Shown: positions 52,774 to 64,000 of the stretch, one piece after another
Position numbering within the stretch: position 1 is the stretch's first letter
How the letters are laid out: the number at the start of each line of letters is the position of its first letter
Assembly (NCBI GenBank): GCA_037576215.1
Contig: JBANDB010000012.1
Span: forward strand, 1,426,001 to 1,490,000
DNA: 64,000 bases
Source of the DNA: Armillaria gallica
Taxonomy: Eukaryota; Basidiomycota; Agaricomycetes; Agaricales; Physalacriaceae
Reading direction: 5' to 3'
Translations under genes and position numbers: made by a program
Notes under the pieces: model-generated
Told to the model about the DNA's origin: nothing
The model's input: the letters and a program-made list of their open reading frames with translations, nothing else
Databases searched by the model: none

Positions 52774-53752
52774 ATGCAATTCCAAGCATCGCTTATTGCC
52801 GCCGTCACCCTCGCCGTTCTCGCCTCTGCGTCTACGCTTCCGAGGGACTGGGAAGTCCTCGACGTCGATACCGAGTCTTACCTCCCGGAGTCTGGCCAGA
52901 TCACCTTTACGCCGCTCTCCTTTGATGGAGAATTCGAATTCGACATGGATGAAGACGCCATCGATAGTGCCATCCTCGAAGACTGGAAAACCTCCGTCGT
53001 GAGGCAGCACAATACGTATAGGGCTCAATACGGCGCTGCACCTCTTACGTGGAGCGACGCCCTGTACCCGAGTACCTCGCAGTGGGCTAGTCAGTGCAAG
53101 TTCCAACACAGGTAGGCGTACCCACGTCAGAAGTCTTATTCCCGAATTGATTCATTACTCAATTCAGTAACGGGCAAGGAAAGTACGGAGAGAACTTGGT
53201 GAGTGGAATAGCGTTCAAGATCACTGAGTCGATACCGATCACTTCTATCCACCCACAGGCTGCTGGAACCGGCGCCTCTTATGGATTCTCTAACGGCCTT
53301 AAGAGTTGGATGGACGAAGCTTGTAAGTTAACTGAATCTTTCCCCGGAGTCCTTGCTTATAACAGATCTTACATTCAGCTAAATATGACTGTACGCTTTC
53401 CTTGTAGTTAGTACTTGACACGTCTCACCTCGGAGTACAGATAACCATCCTGGCTTTTCCAGCGCTACTGGTCACTTCACTCAGGTATATCTCGTTCCTT
53501 GCTGACAACGACGTCCAGTGCTCTGACTCAAACATCGTAGGTTGTCTGGAAGAGCAGCAAGCAGGTAGCCTGCGCGATAGCTAACTGCAAAGGCGGAACA
53601 ATCTTTCAGCAACCATCGAAGTATGTCGTTTGCAGGTATTCCCCGCCCGGGAATTTTGCTGGTCGTTTTGCGTAAGCTTTGGTTGTTGTCCCACTTTCGT
53701 CAACCACTCATTAGTCAATTTCAATAGCGAAAACGTTGGCAGGCACAAATAA
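52774..53752 (+). CDS. secreted CAP (SCP/PR-1-like) protein
   Basis: Secreted protein of the CAP superfamily (pathogenesis-related protein 1, yeast Pry proteins), which bind sterols or lipids outside the cell. It starts with a signal peptide, MQFQASLIAAVTLAVLASAS. An acidic propeptide-like region follows, then the CAP domain. VRQHNTYRAQYGAAPLTWSD holds the first conserved His, then WASQCKFQH, SNGQGKYGENL, and the CAP signature GHFTQVVWKSSKQVACAIAN with the second His. It ends with VVCRYSPPGNFAGRFAENVG. About five introns were followed; the last ends at AATAG before CGAAAACG. All key residues are present and a TATA box lies upstream, so the gene looks functional. Fungal PR-1-like proteins act in sterol export and sometimes in host interaction. 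Confidence 0.88.
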
Positions 53753-54989
53753 GCTCCGAAAATGTAAGATCGAACCTTGTACATGTTATTCTATTTTCGT
53801 AGCTGTGTTTCATAAACGCGACTAAGAGATGTACTTCCATAAACAGTATACACAATTAAATTTCGAAATGACCTCTCATACCCAGATGCCGCTGCCGATA
53901 ATGCTACAGTGCAGGGTGTACCGAGACAGGTGACCTAGAGTAAGATAAGCAGGGAATATCAGCCTGGGAGTGGACGCAACGTACAGGGTCCCCTTGAAAG
54001 TTGAAAAGGTCGAAATTCAGTCCTGTTTCGTACAATAAATGACTATCCACTTACAACCAGCTTGCGCAGGGAAACCACTAGTGAGATCTGATTCATGATT
54101 ATAAGCATCCTATATCTTCTGAGTCTTTCACAGTAATTTCGTCTGAGCTTGATGAGCGCTGCAGGAGACTGTAGCCAAGCGAGCTGAGCATCATGGTGGT
54201 GGCGACTCTGAGCCCTAGAGAAAATTGTGTATAGTGGACGTTCAGCATTCAACGCAAACTAGAGAATTTCACGTCAACCCTACTAGGACGTTGGCGGACG
54301 ACTGCCTTCCATGCTAGAGGAGTGGCGTATCCGACAACGATCACAGTGGCCACAGATGCTAGGACTAGAGCGACTTTAGACAGACGGCTCTGGTAGGACA
54401 TCGGCACTGGTTGGGTTCGTGCGAGGATAATACGTGTTTGCTGTGGATACGACCATAGAATTTTGGCTAGCAGGACATCGCTGGCTAAGAGGACGGTTTG
54501 CAAGGAAGACACGGGTACGGAAAAAGTCTCTGGGCTCAGGCATCACGAGGAGCAGCGAAATTTAAGGAAAGCGGGTAGAGCACGTTCAAATACGGAGGTA
54601 GAGGAAGGAGCCGGCCAAAGGAAAAGACTAGTATTGGAGACGGAAAGGAGGGCGACAAAGAGGTGTGATAAGTACAGTATATACGATCGCTAGATGAATG
54701 CGACGCAAAAAAATAGCGTAGATATATATGCAGGATAGAACATAGATACTATAGATGCTGCAGGGCGGAGGGAAGGGTGCCGAGACGGCGAAATCGATGA
54801 TACGGAGTCCGAGGCGGGTAGCGATAGGGATCCGTTCAGCTAGTTCGGTAAAATGCGTGTTGGACGTTAGAAAAACAGGCCAGTGAGGCGCCACAGTCGT
54901 GATCATATTGTACAGGAATGGGCCTGAAGGCTGGTTGACTCGGAGTTGAGAAACAACAATCCAGAACTACCACAAAATATGTGATCACC
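53753..54989. other. intergenic region, no confident gene
   Basis: A minus-strand frame at 54249-54512 has one hydrophobic stretch (VALVLASVATVIVVGYATPL) and another at 54628-54906 contains a long hydrophobic run, but neither can be joined into a recognisable protein. Confidence 0.35.
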
Positions 54990-56879
54990 TCAAATAAGAA
55001 TATTCCAGCAGGTTTCAGTAATGCCCAGAGTGCTTAACCTCCGAACTTCTTCTCTATCGGCGATTTCAAACACAGACACTTTCTCAAACTTTCCATCCGA
55101 CAGTCTTCGCCCGATGACCCAATATTGTGCCCGAACCGGGTGGAAATCATTTAGGTGGTTTGGGGCTGAATCCATAGTTTCCATACCAAGCAGTGTGTAT
55201 GTGTCTTCAGGTATTGGGTACCCGTGGCATGCGATGATGTTGAATATATGTTCTATCCCGTCTGGCTTAACAATCAACTCCCCGCGTCGAATGACCTTCT
55301 CCGCGCCTCCCGCGGCCAACCCCCGCACAAAGCCCTTTCCAACACAAGGACCTTCATACCAGTCATCATCTGTATCGTCATCCCGATCGACCTTCATGTT
55401 GGATATTTTATCTGCAGGCAAAGGCTTCTTCATGACCTGGTCCCATGATGGTCTCCATTTTTGCTTGCATCTCCCGATTCAGGATACCAAAAGAATAATT
55501 CGCCCCGATTCCCCGCATACATTACATCCACCAGTGCGGTCCATGCATCCTCGAGCGACTCGCTCTCGTGGTACGCCGGTATTATCGTGGACAGCAGAGG
55601 GAATGCCAATCCCGCGACTTTATCCAAAGAATTGCTCGACACCCGGTTCTGCATCTCCGACAGGACATCAAACATCCCAGGAGACTCAGACATGCTTCGG
55701 CTCAGACGATGAGTAACGGTGACGACCTTTAGCTGCCTGTGAAACCTGGCCAGTATCCCAGTGTCGTCCTCATCTCCCAGCTTGGTATTCAACGGTCCAT
55801 CCAGCATATCTCCAGCAATGATCCTCCCTTCGCCAACCTCCTGCAGCGTCCACGCTCGTCTAAACCAACACCGATCACTCTCCAAGTCGCCCTCCTTCAA
55901 AGTCAAAGGCCGCCCTAACCCACTCAGGTAGACTACCACGAAGGTTGCGTCGTACACTGCTCCGATCGTGGAAACGTCTAACTTCCACTCTTCCTCACGC
56001 AGGTCCTCCCTCCTCCCTCCCTTCTGCCTCAAACAGAGCACATCCAGCCACGCGTACTCCACTCTCATATTCAACATCTCAATCCGGATGAGGTCGAGGT
56101 CGGCGTCTTTTGGAATAGGTACGGGCCATTGGTATCCATTGATAGCAGTTTGCACATCAACACGGTCCCTTGCGTCCATCCACGCATGCGATATCGGCCG
56201 AACATTCGATGTTGTTGACATCACCGACATACTATTCTCTTGATAGAGCCGATATATAAATGCGCCGCTACTCCACCATGGTACCACCCGATTAGCGTAC
56301 AGATCCCAGACACGTCGAGGTTCCAAGTGTGGTTGGACAATCCGATTACCGACGAGCGTTTCTTGTCGCATCTTCCGGTCGTTCGCTTCACGTCTGCGTA
56401 GTTCACCCCGGACAGTGCCATGTTTAGCTGTGCTCCAAACCGCACGGAGACGGCCATACGCAGTGCCAAAGTCGTAGTTGTTCTTGATGCAGTCTTCGAG
56501 AACAGAGGAGATGGATGGGGTGTCCAGGGTGCGAGACGTTCCGAGGGTGGTATTGAATAGATCCATGAGGCCAGGAATACCGAGGGCAGCGCAAGGAGTG
56601 TCGGCGAGTGAAGATGATATAACGGGTGTTCTACCGGTGTAGAATCGTTGCAACGGAACTTTGATCGATGACTCCGCTTGGCCTGTCTCAGTGAAGGAAG
56701 TGATAGTGATTTCGGGGAAAACGATGTTCTAAAAATGTTGTCAGCCTCCCTTTAGACTCAGAATTCACGTCAGGATCATCCCAATAAACACTAGATGACT
56801 AGTGACTGCTTGTTCATAATTGAATCCGAGAACTCACATTCGAATGCCTCGACTTGGAGGGGGAAAATGTGATTGACAT
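54990..56879 (-). CDS. HET-domain-like protein, copy 1, with a one-base frame shift
   Basis: Protein of the heterokaryon-incompatibility (HET) type, linked in fungi to nonself recognition and cell death. The first exon (MSITFSPSKSRHSN, from 56879) joins NIVFPEITITSFTETGQAES. The long exon carries ARDRVDVQTAINGYQWPVPI, RIEMLNMRVEYAWLDVLCLR, AVYDATFVVVYLSGLGRP, WFRRAWTLQEVGEGRIIAGD and DKVAGLAFPLLSTIIPAYHE. The blocks AWLDVLCLRQ and W-x-RRAWTLQE are typical of HET domains. After FFWYPESGDA the frame shifts: GCAAGCAAAAATGG here against GCACGCGACAAATGG in copy 2 is one base shorter. The true C-terminal part (WRPSWDQVMKKPLPADKISN to ITETCWNILI) continues in the next frame. The gene may thus be a recent pseudogene, or the shift may be a sequencing error. 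Confidence 0.75.
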
Positions 56880-58206
56880 CACCGCTTAAGCTTAAGGCTG
56901 AGTACGAGGTTATCCAACTTGGTCTGACCAGGGAGAGGCTGGGGGAGAATTTTTCTGAACCTCGAAGAGTGGAAGAGTGGATTGATTGCCCATCATCTCC
57001 GCTGATACTGATACGAAGTAACTACGAAAGGTTCAAACCTTCTGTTCAAGACCGCTCCGATCCAATCACGTGGCCAATCACAAGGTAATATATTTCAATT
57101 TGGAAATATATTTTCCCTTTCAGGCTAGCAGGCCCTCGAATCCGACGAATTGTGTCACAACTTGATGGTGTTTATGGTATTCGAAAAACAGAAGGTATTG
57201 GATAAATGAGCAGATACAAAAAATAACGTCCAAAATCATGCCAGAGAAAATATGAGATAGCCCTGCCGAAAACAACGATTGTTCAACAGGTCCATGTAGC
57301 CTAGTAACCAAGCGTTAGTAGTCGAATGAGAAAGATCCCTGTCAAGTACGCACATCCTTTGTACCAGCCTTTCCAACGCTTAAATATGGGGGCAGGCCAA
57401 GACATTCGGCAACGGTGACGAGGTTGTAGCCTGCCCCTTTCAAATCCTGAATGGCATGGGGAAGAACGGTGGTGCTGTAGATGTGTCAGCACCAGCTGAT
57501 GAAACGCTAATAATAATCACTCACGCAGTAGATTCTGGAAATATCAAGGTTGATAAAAACAAAGATACACCAATGAAATCTCAACAACTCACCGTAAGTT
57601 TCATGGTTCAAAGTCAAAATATTATTGGGATGTGATGCCGCAAGGGCGTCATATCGGGCGTTACTTTGCGCAGCGGATACTCCGACAGAATCCCCAGAGT
57701 CAAAGGCGTTAGATGAAATCCATATCGAAGAGAGAAGCGGACGCACTCGAAATCTCAGATAATCACGCTTTGATTGTGTGCGTTGGCGACCTGCAACACG
57801 GTGTCTGAGTAGCTGCCAAATGGGGGTCTCATGAACGCGGTCTTGACTCCAAGAATTGACTCCAAAGCCTCTGCAGCGATACTTATTTGAGTTCGGAATT
57901 TCATTAACGATTGACTAGGAACGTACTGTCAACCTGAGTGAATTCGTCGTCAACTATCAAGATAGAGAGGTCAGAAATGTACTCCGAATTCGTAATACTG
58001 AGCTACACACCTTCGCTGAGGGACAGAGTAGCTAGATCTTTATGAGCCCATGTGTGCCTGTATTCAAATGTTAACAAAGTCTGTCTTCGGAGAGTAGACC
58101 ATGCCTCACGAAGAGATCTAGTGACCCTTTGAGTATGCGTTCTTGATTGCTTGCACCTCGGCGCCACCATATATACAACCATCTGTAAGATATGTTCATG
58201 AGTACC
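55360..58206. repeat. tandem duplication unit 1 (HET body plus truncated chitin deacetylase)
   Basis: Matches 58206-61070 with a constant offset of 2.85-2.88 kb (for example 55448 to 58300, 56653 to 59533, 58150 to 61016). The unit starts within the 3' part of the HET gene and ends in the deacetylase gene. Divergence is moderate, roughly 10 percent by eye. Confidence 0.85.
57283..58206 (-). pseudogene. chitin deacetylase, copy A, 5'-truncated by the duplication
   Basis: CE4 polysaccharide deacetylase lacking its first exons. Readable parts mirror copy B: YRHTWAHKDLATLSLSEG, AFMRPPYGSYSD-like text, SGDSVGVSAAQSNARYDALA, ILTLNHETY, VLPHAIQDLKGAGYNLVTVA followed by ECLGLPPYL, and the last exon STWTC with stop at 57283-57285. 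The 5' end is cut at about 58206, where the HET copy 2 sequence begins. It therefore lacks the signal peptide and the DDGPY metal-site motif. No start codon or promoter of its own was found. Confidence 0.8.
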
Positions 58207-59758
58207 GGAACGTCGACTCGTCATCTGTCTTGTCATCCCGACGAACGAGCATGTTGGATAAATCATTCGCAGGCAGAGCCTTGTTCATGACCTGGTCCCA
58301 TGATGGTCTCCATTTGTCGCGTGCATCTCCCGGTTCAGGATACCAGAAGAACAACTCGCGCCGATTCCCCACAGACTTTACATCCACCAGTGCGGTCCAT
58401 GCATCCTCGAGCGACTCGCTCTCGTGGTATGCCGGTATCATTGTGGACAGCAGAGGGTGCTAATCCTGCGATTTTATCCACAGAATTGCTCGACGCCCGG
58501 TTCTGCATCTCCGACAGGACATCAAACATCCCGGCGGAGAGAGACAGGATTCGGCGCGGACCATGAATAGCATCGATGGCTTGCAACTGATTGTGAAACC
58601 TTGTCAATATCCCAGTGTCGTCCTCATCTCTCGGCTTGGTATTCAGCGGTCCATCCGGCATATCTCCGGCAATGATCCTCCTTTGGCCAACCTCCTGCAG
58701 TGTCCACACACGTCTAAACCAACACCGATCAATCTCCAAGTCGCCCTCGTTCAGAGATTGAAGGAGGGCGACTTGGAGAGTGATCAGTGTTGCCGCCCTA
58801 ACCCACTCAGGTAGACCACCACTTGGTCTACTTCGTACACTGCTCCGATTGTGGGAACGTCGAGCTTCCACTCTTTCTCACGCAGTTCGTCCCTCCTCCC
58901 ATCCTTCTGCCTCAAACAGAACACATCCAACCACGCGTACTCCACTCTCATATTCAACATCTCGATCCAAATAAGGTCAAGGCTGGTATCTTTTGAAATT
59001 GGTACGGGCCATTCGTATCCATTGATAGCAGTTTGCACATCAACACGGTCCCTTGCGTCCATCCACGCATGCGACATCGGCCGAACATTGGATGTTGTTA
59101 TCACTATCAACATACCAGTGCCACTCTCTCGATACCACCGAGATACAAATGCGTCGCTAATCTACCATGGTACCACCCGATTAGCGTACAGATCCCAGAC
59201 ACGTCGAGGTTGCAAGTATGGTTGGGCAGTCCGATTGCCGACAAGCGCCTCTTGTCGCATCTTCCGGTCGTCCGCTTCGCGTGTGCGTAGTTCATCCTGG
59301 ATAGTGCCATCGTTATCTGCGCTCCATACCGCACGGAGACGGCCATAAGCAGTGCCAAAGTCGTAGTTGTTCTTTTCGAGAACAGAAGAGAGGGATGTGG
59401 TGTCCAGGGTGCGAGACATTCCGAGGGTGGTATTGAATAGATCCAAGAGGCCGGGAATACCGAGGGTAGCACAGGGAGTGTCGGCGAGTGAAGATGATAT
59501 AATGGGTGTTCTACCGGTATAGGATCGTTGCATGGAACTTTGATCGATGACTCCGCTTGACCCGTCTCAGTGAAGGAAGTGATAGTGACTTCGGGGTAAA
59601 CGATGTTCTGAAAATGTGATCAACTTTCCTTCAGACGTAGAAATCACGTCAGGATCATCCCAATAAATGCTAGATGACTAGTGACTGCTTGTCCATAAAT
59701 GAATCCGAGAACTCACACTCGAATGCCTCGACTTGGAGGGGGAAAAGGAAACTGACAT
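58206..59758 (-). pseudogene. HET-domain protein, copy 2, truncated and broken
   Basis: Second copy of the HET gene. The start (MSVSFPPPSR, from 59758), MQRSYTGRTPIISSSLADTP, NGYEWPVPISKDTSLDLIWI and WFRRVWTLQEVGQRRIIAGD are readable, but a stop follows VVPW (about 59162) and frames change near 58784-58800 and 58445. A local duplication of the GGAGGGCGACTTGGAGA text at 58740-58790 also disturbs the frame. The 3' end (from WYEGPCVGKG in copy 1) is missing, because the duplication junction with chitin deacetylase copy A lies at about 58206. It keeps the C or G base missing in copy 1 after FFWYPEPGDA, so it shows the ancestral frame there. Confidence 0.8.
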
Positions 59759-61070
59759 CACTGCTTAAACTTGAGGTTGAAAGCGAGATTATCCAACTTA
59801 GTTTGACCAGGGAGATGATGAGGCAGACTGAAGTTGGAAGAGCGGAAGAGTAGACTGATTGTCGGATTGTCCATCATCTTCGCTGATACGAAAAAAAGTA
59901 CGAAAGTGTTCAAGTCCGGTCCGGTCCAATCACGTGGACACAGAAGGTAATATATTTCAATTTGGAAATATATTTTGCCATTCAGACATACGGATGACTA
60001 GCAGGCCCTCGAATCGACAAATTGTGTGACAATTTGATAGTATTAATGGTATTTGAAAAGAAGAAGGTATTGGGTAAATGAGCAGATAAGAAAATAACGT
60101 CCAAGATCATGCCGAAGAAAATACGAGATAGCCCTGCCGAAAACAACGATTGTTCAACAGGTCCATGTAGACTAGTAACCAAGCATTAGTAGTTGAATGA
60201 GAAAGATCTATGTCAAATACGCACATCCTTTGTACCGACCTTTCCAACGCTTAAATATGGGGGCAGGCCAAGACATTCGGCAACGGTGACAAGGTTGTAG
60301 CCTGCCCCTTTCAAAACCTCGATGGCATGGGGAAGAACGGTGGTGCTATAGTATGTCAGTACAGCGAACATAGTGGTAATAATAAATACTCACGCAGTAG
60401 ATTCTGTAAATATGAGGGTTAATAAGAATGAAGATATGCCAGTGTGATTTTAGCCACTGACCGTAAGTCTCATGGTTCAAAGTCAAAATGGTATTGGGAT
60501 GTGAGGCCGCAAGGGCGTCATATTTGGCGTCACTTTGCGCAGCGGATACTCCGGCAGAATCCCCAGAACTAGGGATGTTAGTAAGTGAAATCCATATCAA
60601 ACAGAGAAGTGGACGTACTCGAAATCCCAGATAATTATGCTTTGGTTGTGTGCTTTGGCGACCTGCAACACGGTGTCTGAGTAGCTGCCGTATGGGGGTC
60701 TCATAAACGCGGTCTTGACTCCGAGGATTGACTCCAGGGCCTCTGCAATAGGACTTGAGTTCGGGATCCCTTAAAGGTTGACTAGAAACGTACTGTCAAC
60801 GCGAGTAAATTCGTTGTCAACTATCGAGATAGAGGGGTCAGAAAAATACTCCAAAATTGTAACACTGGGCTACATACCTTCGCTGAGGGACAGGGTAGCT
60901 AGATCTTTATGAGCCCACGTGTGCCTGTACTGAATGTTAACTAAGCCTGTCTTCGGAGGGTAGATCATGCCTCACGAAGAAATCTGATGACCCTTCGAGT
61001 ATGCGTTCTTGATCGCTTGCACCTGGGCGTCACCATATATACAGCCATCTGCAAGATATGTGCATGAGTA
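58206..61070. repeat. tandem duplication unit 2 (HET body plus chitin deacetylase 3' part)
   Basis: Second copy of the 2.85 kb unit at 55360-58206. Its left edge is the novel junction between deacetylase text (GTTCATGAGTACCGG) and HET text (ACGAACGAGCATGTTGGATA). Its right edge continues into the intact 5' part of deacetylase copy B. Confidence 0.85.
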
Positions 61071-61481
61071 CTGGAAATAAGTAGTTCAAGCACGCAAGAC
61101 TCACAGTTGTTGCCATCTGAAGGGTAAAACCAGTTAATTCCAAGCCCTATCGCAGGTAAAGTCAATACATACTAACGAAAAACGTGGCCTTGACATTGTT
61201 TGCTTCAAGGGTGGAAACAATTTGTTCCCTAAAGGCCAAGAATGAATGATCGGGCTTGCATTGGAGATTATATGTGACGTACGAATAGATATAAGGGCCA
61301 TCATCCTACACAGCTTGGTCAATCATTTGCACTCAGATTGTTGTGAATTTGGACGTACGAATGTGATCGCGGCCGTGTTCGGAACTGTGCAAGCGGTGAT
61401 TACGCCGCCAGTCTGTCGTTTCGTGGGGTGTGAAAGGGCTGTAACAGCGAACGCGATGGTGAGGAAAACAGAAGACAACAT
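60154..61481 (-). CDS. chitin deacetylase (CE4), secreted, copy B
   Basis: Secreted polysaccharide deacetylase that removes acetyl groups from chitin in the cell wall. The signal peptide is MLSSVFLTIAFAVTALSHPT, then GGVITACTVPNTAAITF. At least eight short introns were followed. Conserved motifs are DDGPYIYSEQIVSTLEANNV, KATFFVNGNNYGCIYGDAQV, HQISSHTWAHKDLATLSLSE with the metal-binding His pair, AFMRPPYGSYSDTVL, IIIWDFD-SGDSAGVSAAQSD, TILTLNHETY, LPHAIEVLKGAGYNLVTVAE and the usual end STWTC. NGNNY is encoded across a 12-base micro-exon at 61105-61116. All catalytic residues are kept, so this copy is the likely working gene. The 3' half lies in the duplicated unit. Confidence 0.88.
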
Positions 61482-64000
61482 TTTGATGATGATGATGATG
61501 ATGAACGGAGGTAATGTGGAGGATGAAAAACCCAAGCGAATAGCCACGTCTTTTATGTGTCGTTACGCCAGGCGACAGGGTGCTCAGACATGCAAGGCGC
61601 CCCTGATCACGATTGGGCGGAACCAAAGACGTACAGCCAGTGCCTTTGGAATTCTTCTTACACGAGTTGTTTCACATTTCCGAGTCGGCCATCAGTTGAA
61701 CGACCACCAAGACACGCTTCGACTGGAGAGCCAGACGTGGAGAAGTAGAAACGGGGTCTAGTTCAGCAACGTGATTTACGATCGAGCAAGCAAGTTGGAT
61801 AGCTTGATGACAGGAGTATGCTTGATAAACAACTGCATTTTGGAGTAGCGAACCAGAAGCGCTTTGTTTGGTCTAACGTTTTCATCAGGCTACGATAATG
61901 TCGGACGCAATGGCTGATTTCTTACCGGTGAACATAGACACTCCCAAACGAGACCAGACTACAACGCTTGAGCAACGAGCTGCAAGGAAAGACTCCGTGA
62001 CCTCAAGCACATGTTTCCATGGGGAAGCAGTTGGACAAAAATTGCAGCTTCCTGATATCGTCTTCATGTGAGACTGCCATCCTGTCGACGATGAAGCGTT
62101 TTCAACAACTGTCGAGATTATTGATCAAAGGGAAGCCGGAAAATCCGAAAATGATCGGTTCGGGAATTACCGACTATCCTTGAACAACTTCCGTGTAGCC
62201 CTGCAGCGACGCGACGAAGCGCACAAATGGATCCCTTTATGGAGAGGACACTTCATACAGGGCTACACACCAGCTTTGCTTCTACCCGCCTTTCGATAGC
62301 TCCTCAAGACTATGTCGTTTGGACCGTCGAACTCGAATCCAGAGCAACTGGGCCATCCCATGTGACTAGGTTGCAGAATCTGAAGGACAAGGAACTGAAG
62401 GGCTCGACTGGCACCGGATAAGCAAGACATAGAGGTGTCGGAGAGAGAAAGAGAGCCGGAGTATTCCTACGGCTGCCCTGTCGAATTCTGCTCATGCAGT
62501 CAGCGCGACGAAATTTGGGACGACGAGGAGACAGCTAAGAAAGGTACGAAAAATACTTCATGTCGTCCCTTTGCATCTCACGAAGTGGTAAACAGGAAAC
62601 GATCCACACAATCATAAGGAAAGACTCCGAGGATGCTAACTACGAAGAGACAATGCCGAATGCGAGAGTTTGGGGAACGTACGAACACGAACCTCAGGTT
62701 TCATGCCGCCAACATGGTCGATGAACCTCAGGAAAATGTTGCGTACTGCTTGCTCGTCTTTGTGAGCCTGTGGTTGCCTTTGCTTTACTTCTTTACTGAG
62801 AGTGTCGAAGGCGGGTCTTTTCTTGGTGATCGCCGCGACAATTTGTCGCAGAGAAACCTGCAGGCTGACTACGCCACTGTTAGCGTCATTACTTTTCGAG
62901 CTGGTCCTCGTTCATCGCCAGCGATGCTTCAGTCGACACCATTCCTTCCTCCCCACTGGGTTCCAGCATCGCTTTCGTGCCCGCCACCACGGACGTCTGG
63001 GTGAATGGGCTCTGGTTTACCAGTCTGTTCGCAAGCCTGACGACTATGCTCGTCGCCGTTGTCACGAAATAGTGACTTCACCACTACTGCACCGTCCTGT
63101 CGTCGGGAACACTGCACGACCATAGTCTCATTCGTCAGCTCCGCCGGTTTCGGAAAGCGGCATGTCCAGGCTGCTATTATAGGAATTCTCCCGAGTCCCT
63201 GACCTCATGTACGTGGCTCTCTCCGAGCTTGATGGTTTTCCTGCATCGTCTTCGGGGAGCCTTGCCATGGTCCATTCGTGCAGGTACCATCCGTGTCTCT
63301 GCGACATCTATGGTGGTCGCTTCTCTTCCCGTTTTCTTCCTCCGATGCCCTTATTCCTCGCCTCCTCTGTATCGCTGTACATCATATCGTCCCATAGCTG
63401 TCATGGACAGAAAATATCATTTTCCTCTTGCGCAGAGGCGACAACAGTTCAGTGACGCGATTCGCTGCCTTTCACATGTGCAAAGAAGAAATACGAAGTC
63501 GTCGTTCGTGATAGAGTCTCGGTGCATGCAGCAGATGTCAACAAGCTTGGCGGCTGAAGCACGGGACTGGCTCTTCTCCGTCTCTTCGAACTCCAGGATG
63601 CAAAGCATAGTCACATAGTCAGTTGAAGACTTACCGATGGCATCAAGGGAGATGCTTAACTGCAACCAAATATTCGAACACTGAAGATCTTTCCTTAAAA
63701 AGCTGTCTGCAGCCCGACGAGAAAAAACCCAATTGTGACACACTAGTATCGGGTGAGGAACTTAAAGTCGAACGCCTGCATTGCTTGCCATCCACGTTAT
63801 ACCATTCTCTTCGATGTTGATCTATTCGAGCTCCACTGCGATTCAATTCACTTCTGTCCATGCGCTACATTTTTTCAGGGATATTATACTCCCCGGCTGT
63901 TCCCCCAAGCCGCCGCTCCTTTGTTGGTCTCGCCGTGTCGAAGGGATGTCTTTAACTCCCCCAGAAGTCAATCGGTGAGTGCAACTGTTTAGGAATCGAC
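61482..64000. other. terminal region, no confident gene
   Basis: A (GAT)n-type run at 61484-61503 (TTTGATGATGATGATGATGA) lies just upstream of the deacetylase start. Frames at 62633-63004 (+; one hydrophobic stretch AYCLLVFVSLWLPLLYFF), 63229-63618 (+) and 63417-63743 (-) carry no known domain. A gene that continues beyond the window end cannot be excluded. Confidence 0.35.

Noticed and set aside
61246..61761. 171-codon plus-strand frame opposite the chitin deacetylase start
   Set aside because: It is antisense to the signal peptide and promoter of the deacetylase, and its Met-rich run comes from a GAT repeat.

Overview
The window is nuclear DNA of a filamentous basidiomycete, most likely an Agaricomycete. 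Genes on both strands carry many 45-70 bp introns with GTRNGT donors and YAG acceptors. The protein families fit as well: a DUF6534-type 7-TM family, HET-domain and chitin deacetylase genes, a MARVEL-domain membrane protein, a GH5 steryl-glucosidase and LINE remnants. Almost all coordinates below come from splicing reading frames by eye.

Conserved housekeeping genes form one class: an aldo-keto reductase (487-1886, -), mitochondrial ribosomal protein uL30m (5779-6171, -) divergent from a Rix7/NVL-type AAA ATPase (6329-8953, +), an OPA3-like protein (15653-16514, +), a GH5 glycosidase ending in a CAAX-like box (17143-19881, -), Cdc73 of the Paf1 complex (25876-27511, +), and a PAAF1/Rpn14-type proteasome chaperone (30114-31415, -) divergent from a small acidic protein gene (31590-32060, +). 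Between them lie a tail-anchored MYND protein, a MARVEL protein, a degenerate kinase-like protein, a single-pass membrane protein and a CAP/PR-1 protein. Two distant members of one unrecognised protein family (3322-4503, - and 22446-23687, +) share intron positions and a C-terminal motif.

The rest is rearranged accessory DNA. A tRNA-Leu(CAA) region at 11.8-13.5 kb is tandemly duplicated with degraded coding remnants. From 34 to 50 kb there is a graveyard: an F-box/LRR-like remnant, a LINE RNase H piece, one intact and one nonsense-mutated DUF6534 gene, an eIF2-gamma exon with a ruined P-loop, a LINE 3' end with its poly(A), a LaeA-like methyltransferase remnant and the 5' part of a farnesyl diphosphate synthase gene. 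That last fragment joins directly onto a long decayed gene that once encoded a GHKL/MORC-like ATPase fused to a cytosine-C5 DNA methyltransferase. A 475 bp MITE with perfect 27 bp inverted ends lies at 51675-52149. At 55.3-61.1 kb a 2.85 kb unit carrying a HET gene plus a chitin deacetylase gene is tandemly duplicated, leaving one nearly whole HET gene (with a 1-nt shift), one truncated HET copy, one truncated deacetylase and one intact deacetylase.

The most unusual item is the ATPase-DNA methyltransferase fusion, seen here as a pseudogene. The uncharacterised two-member gene family is the best candidate for an undescribed protein family with apparently intact genes.
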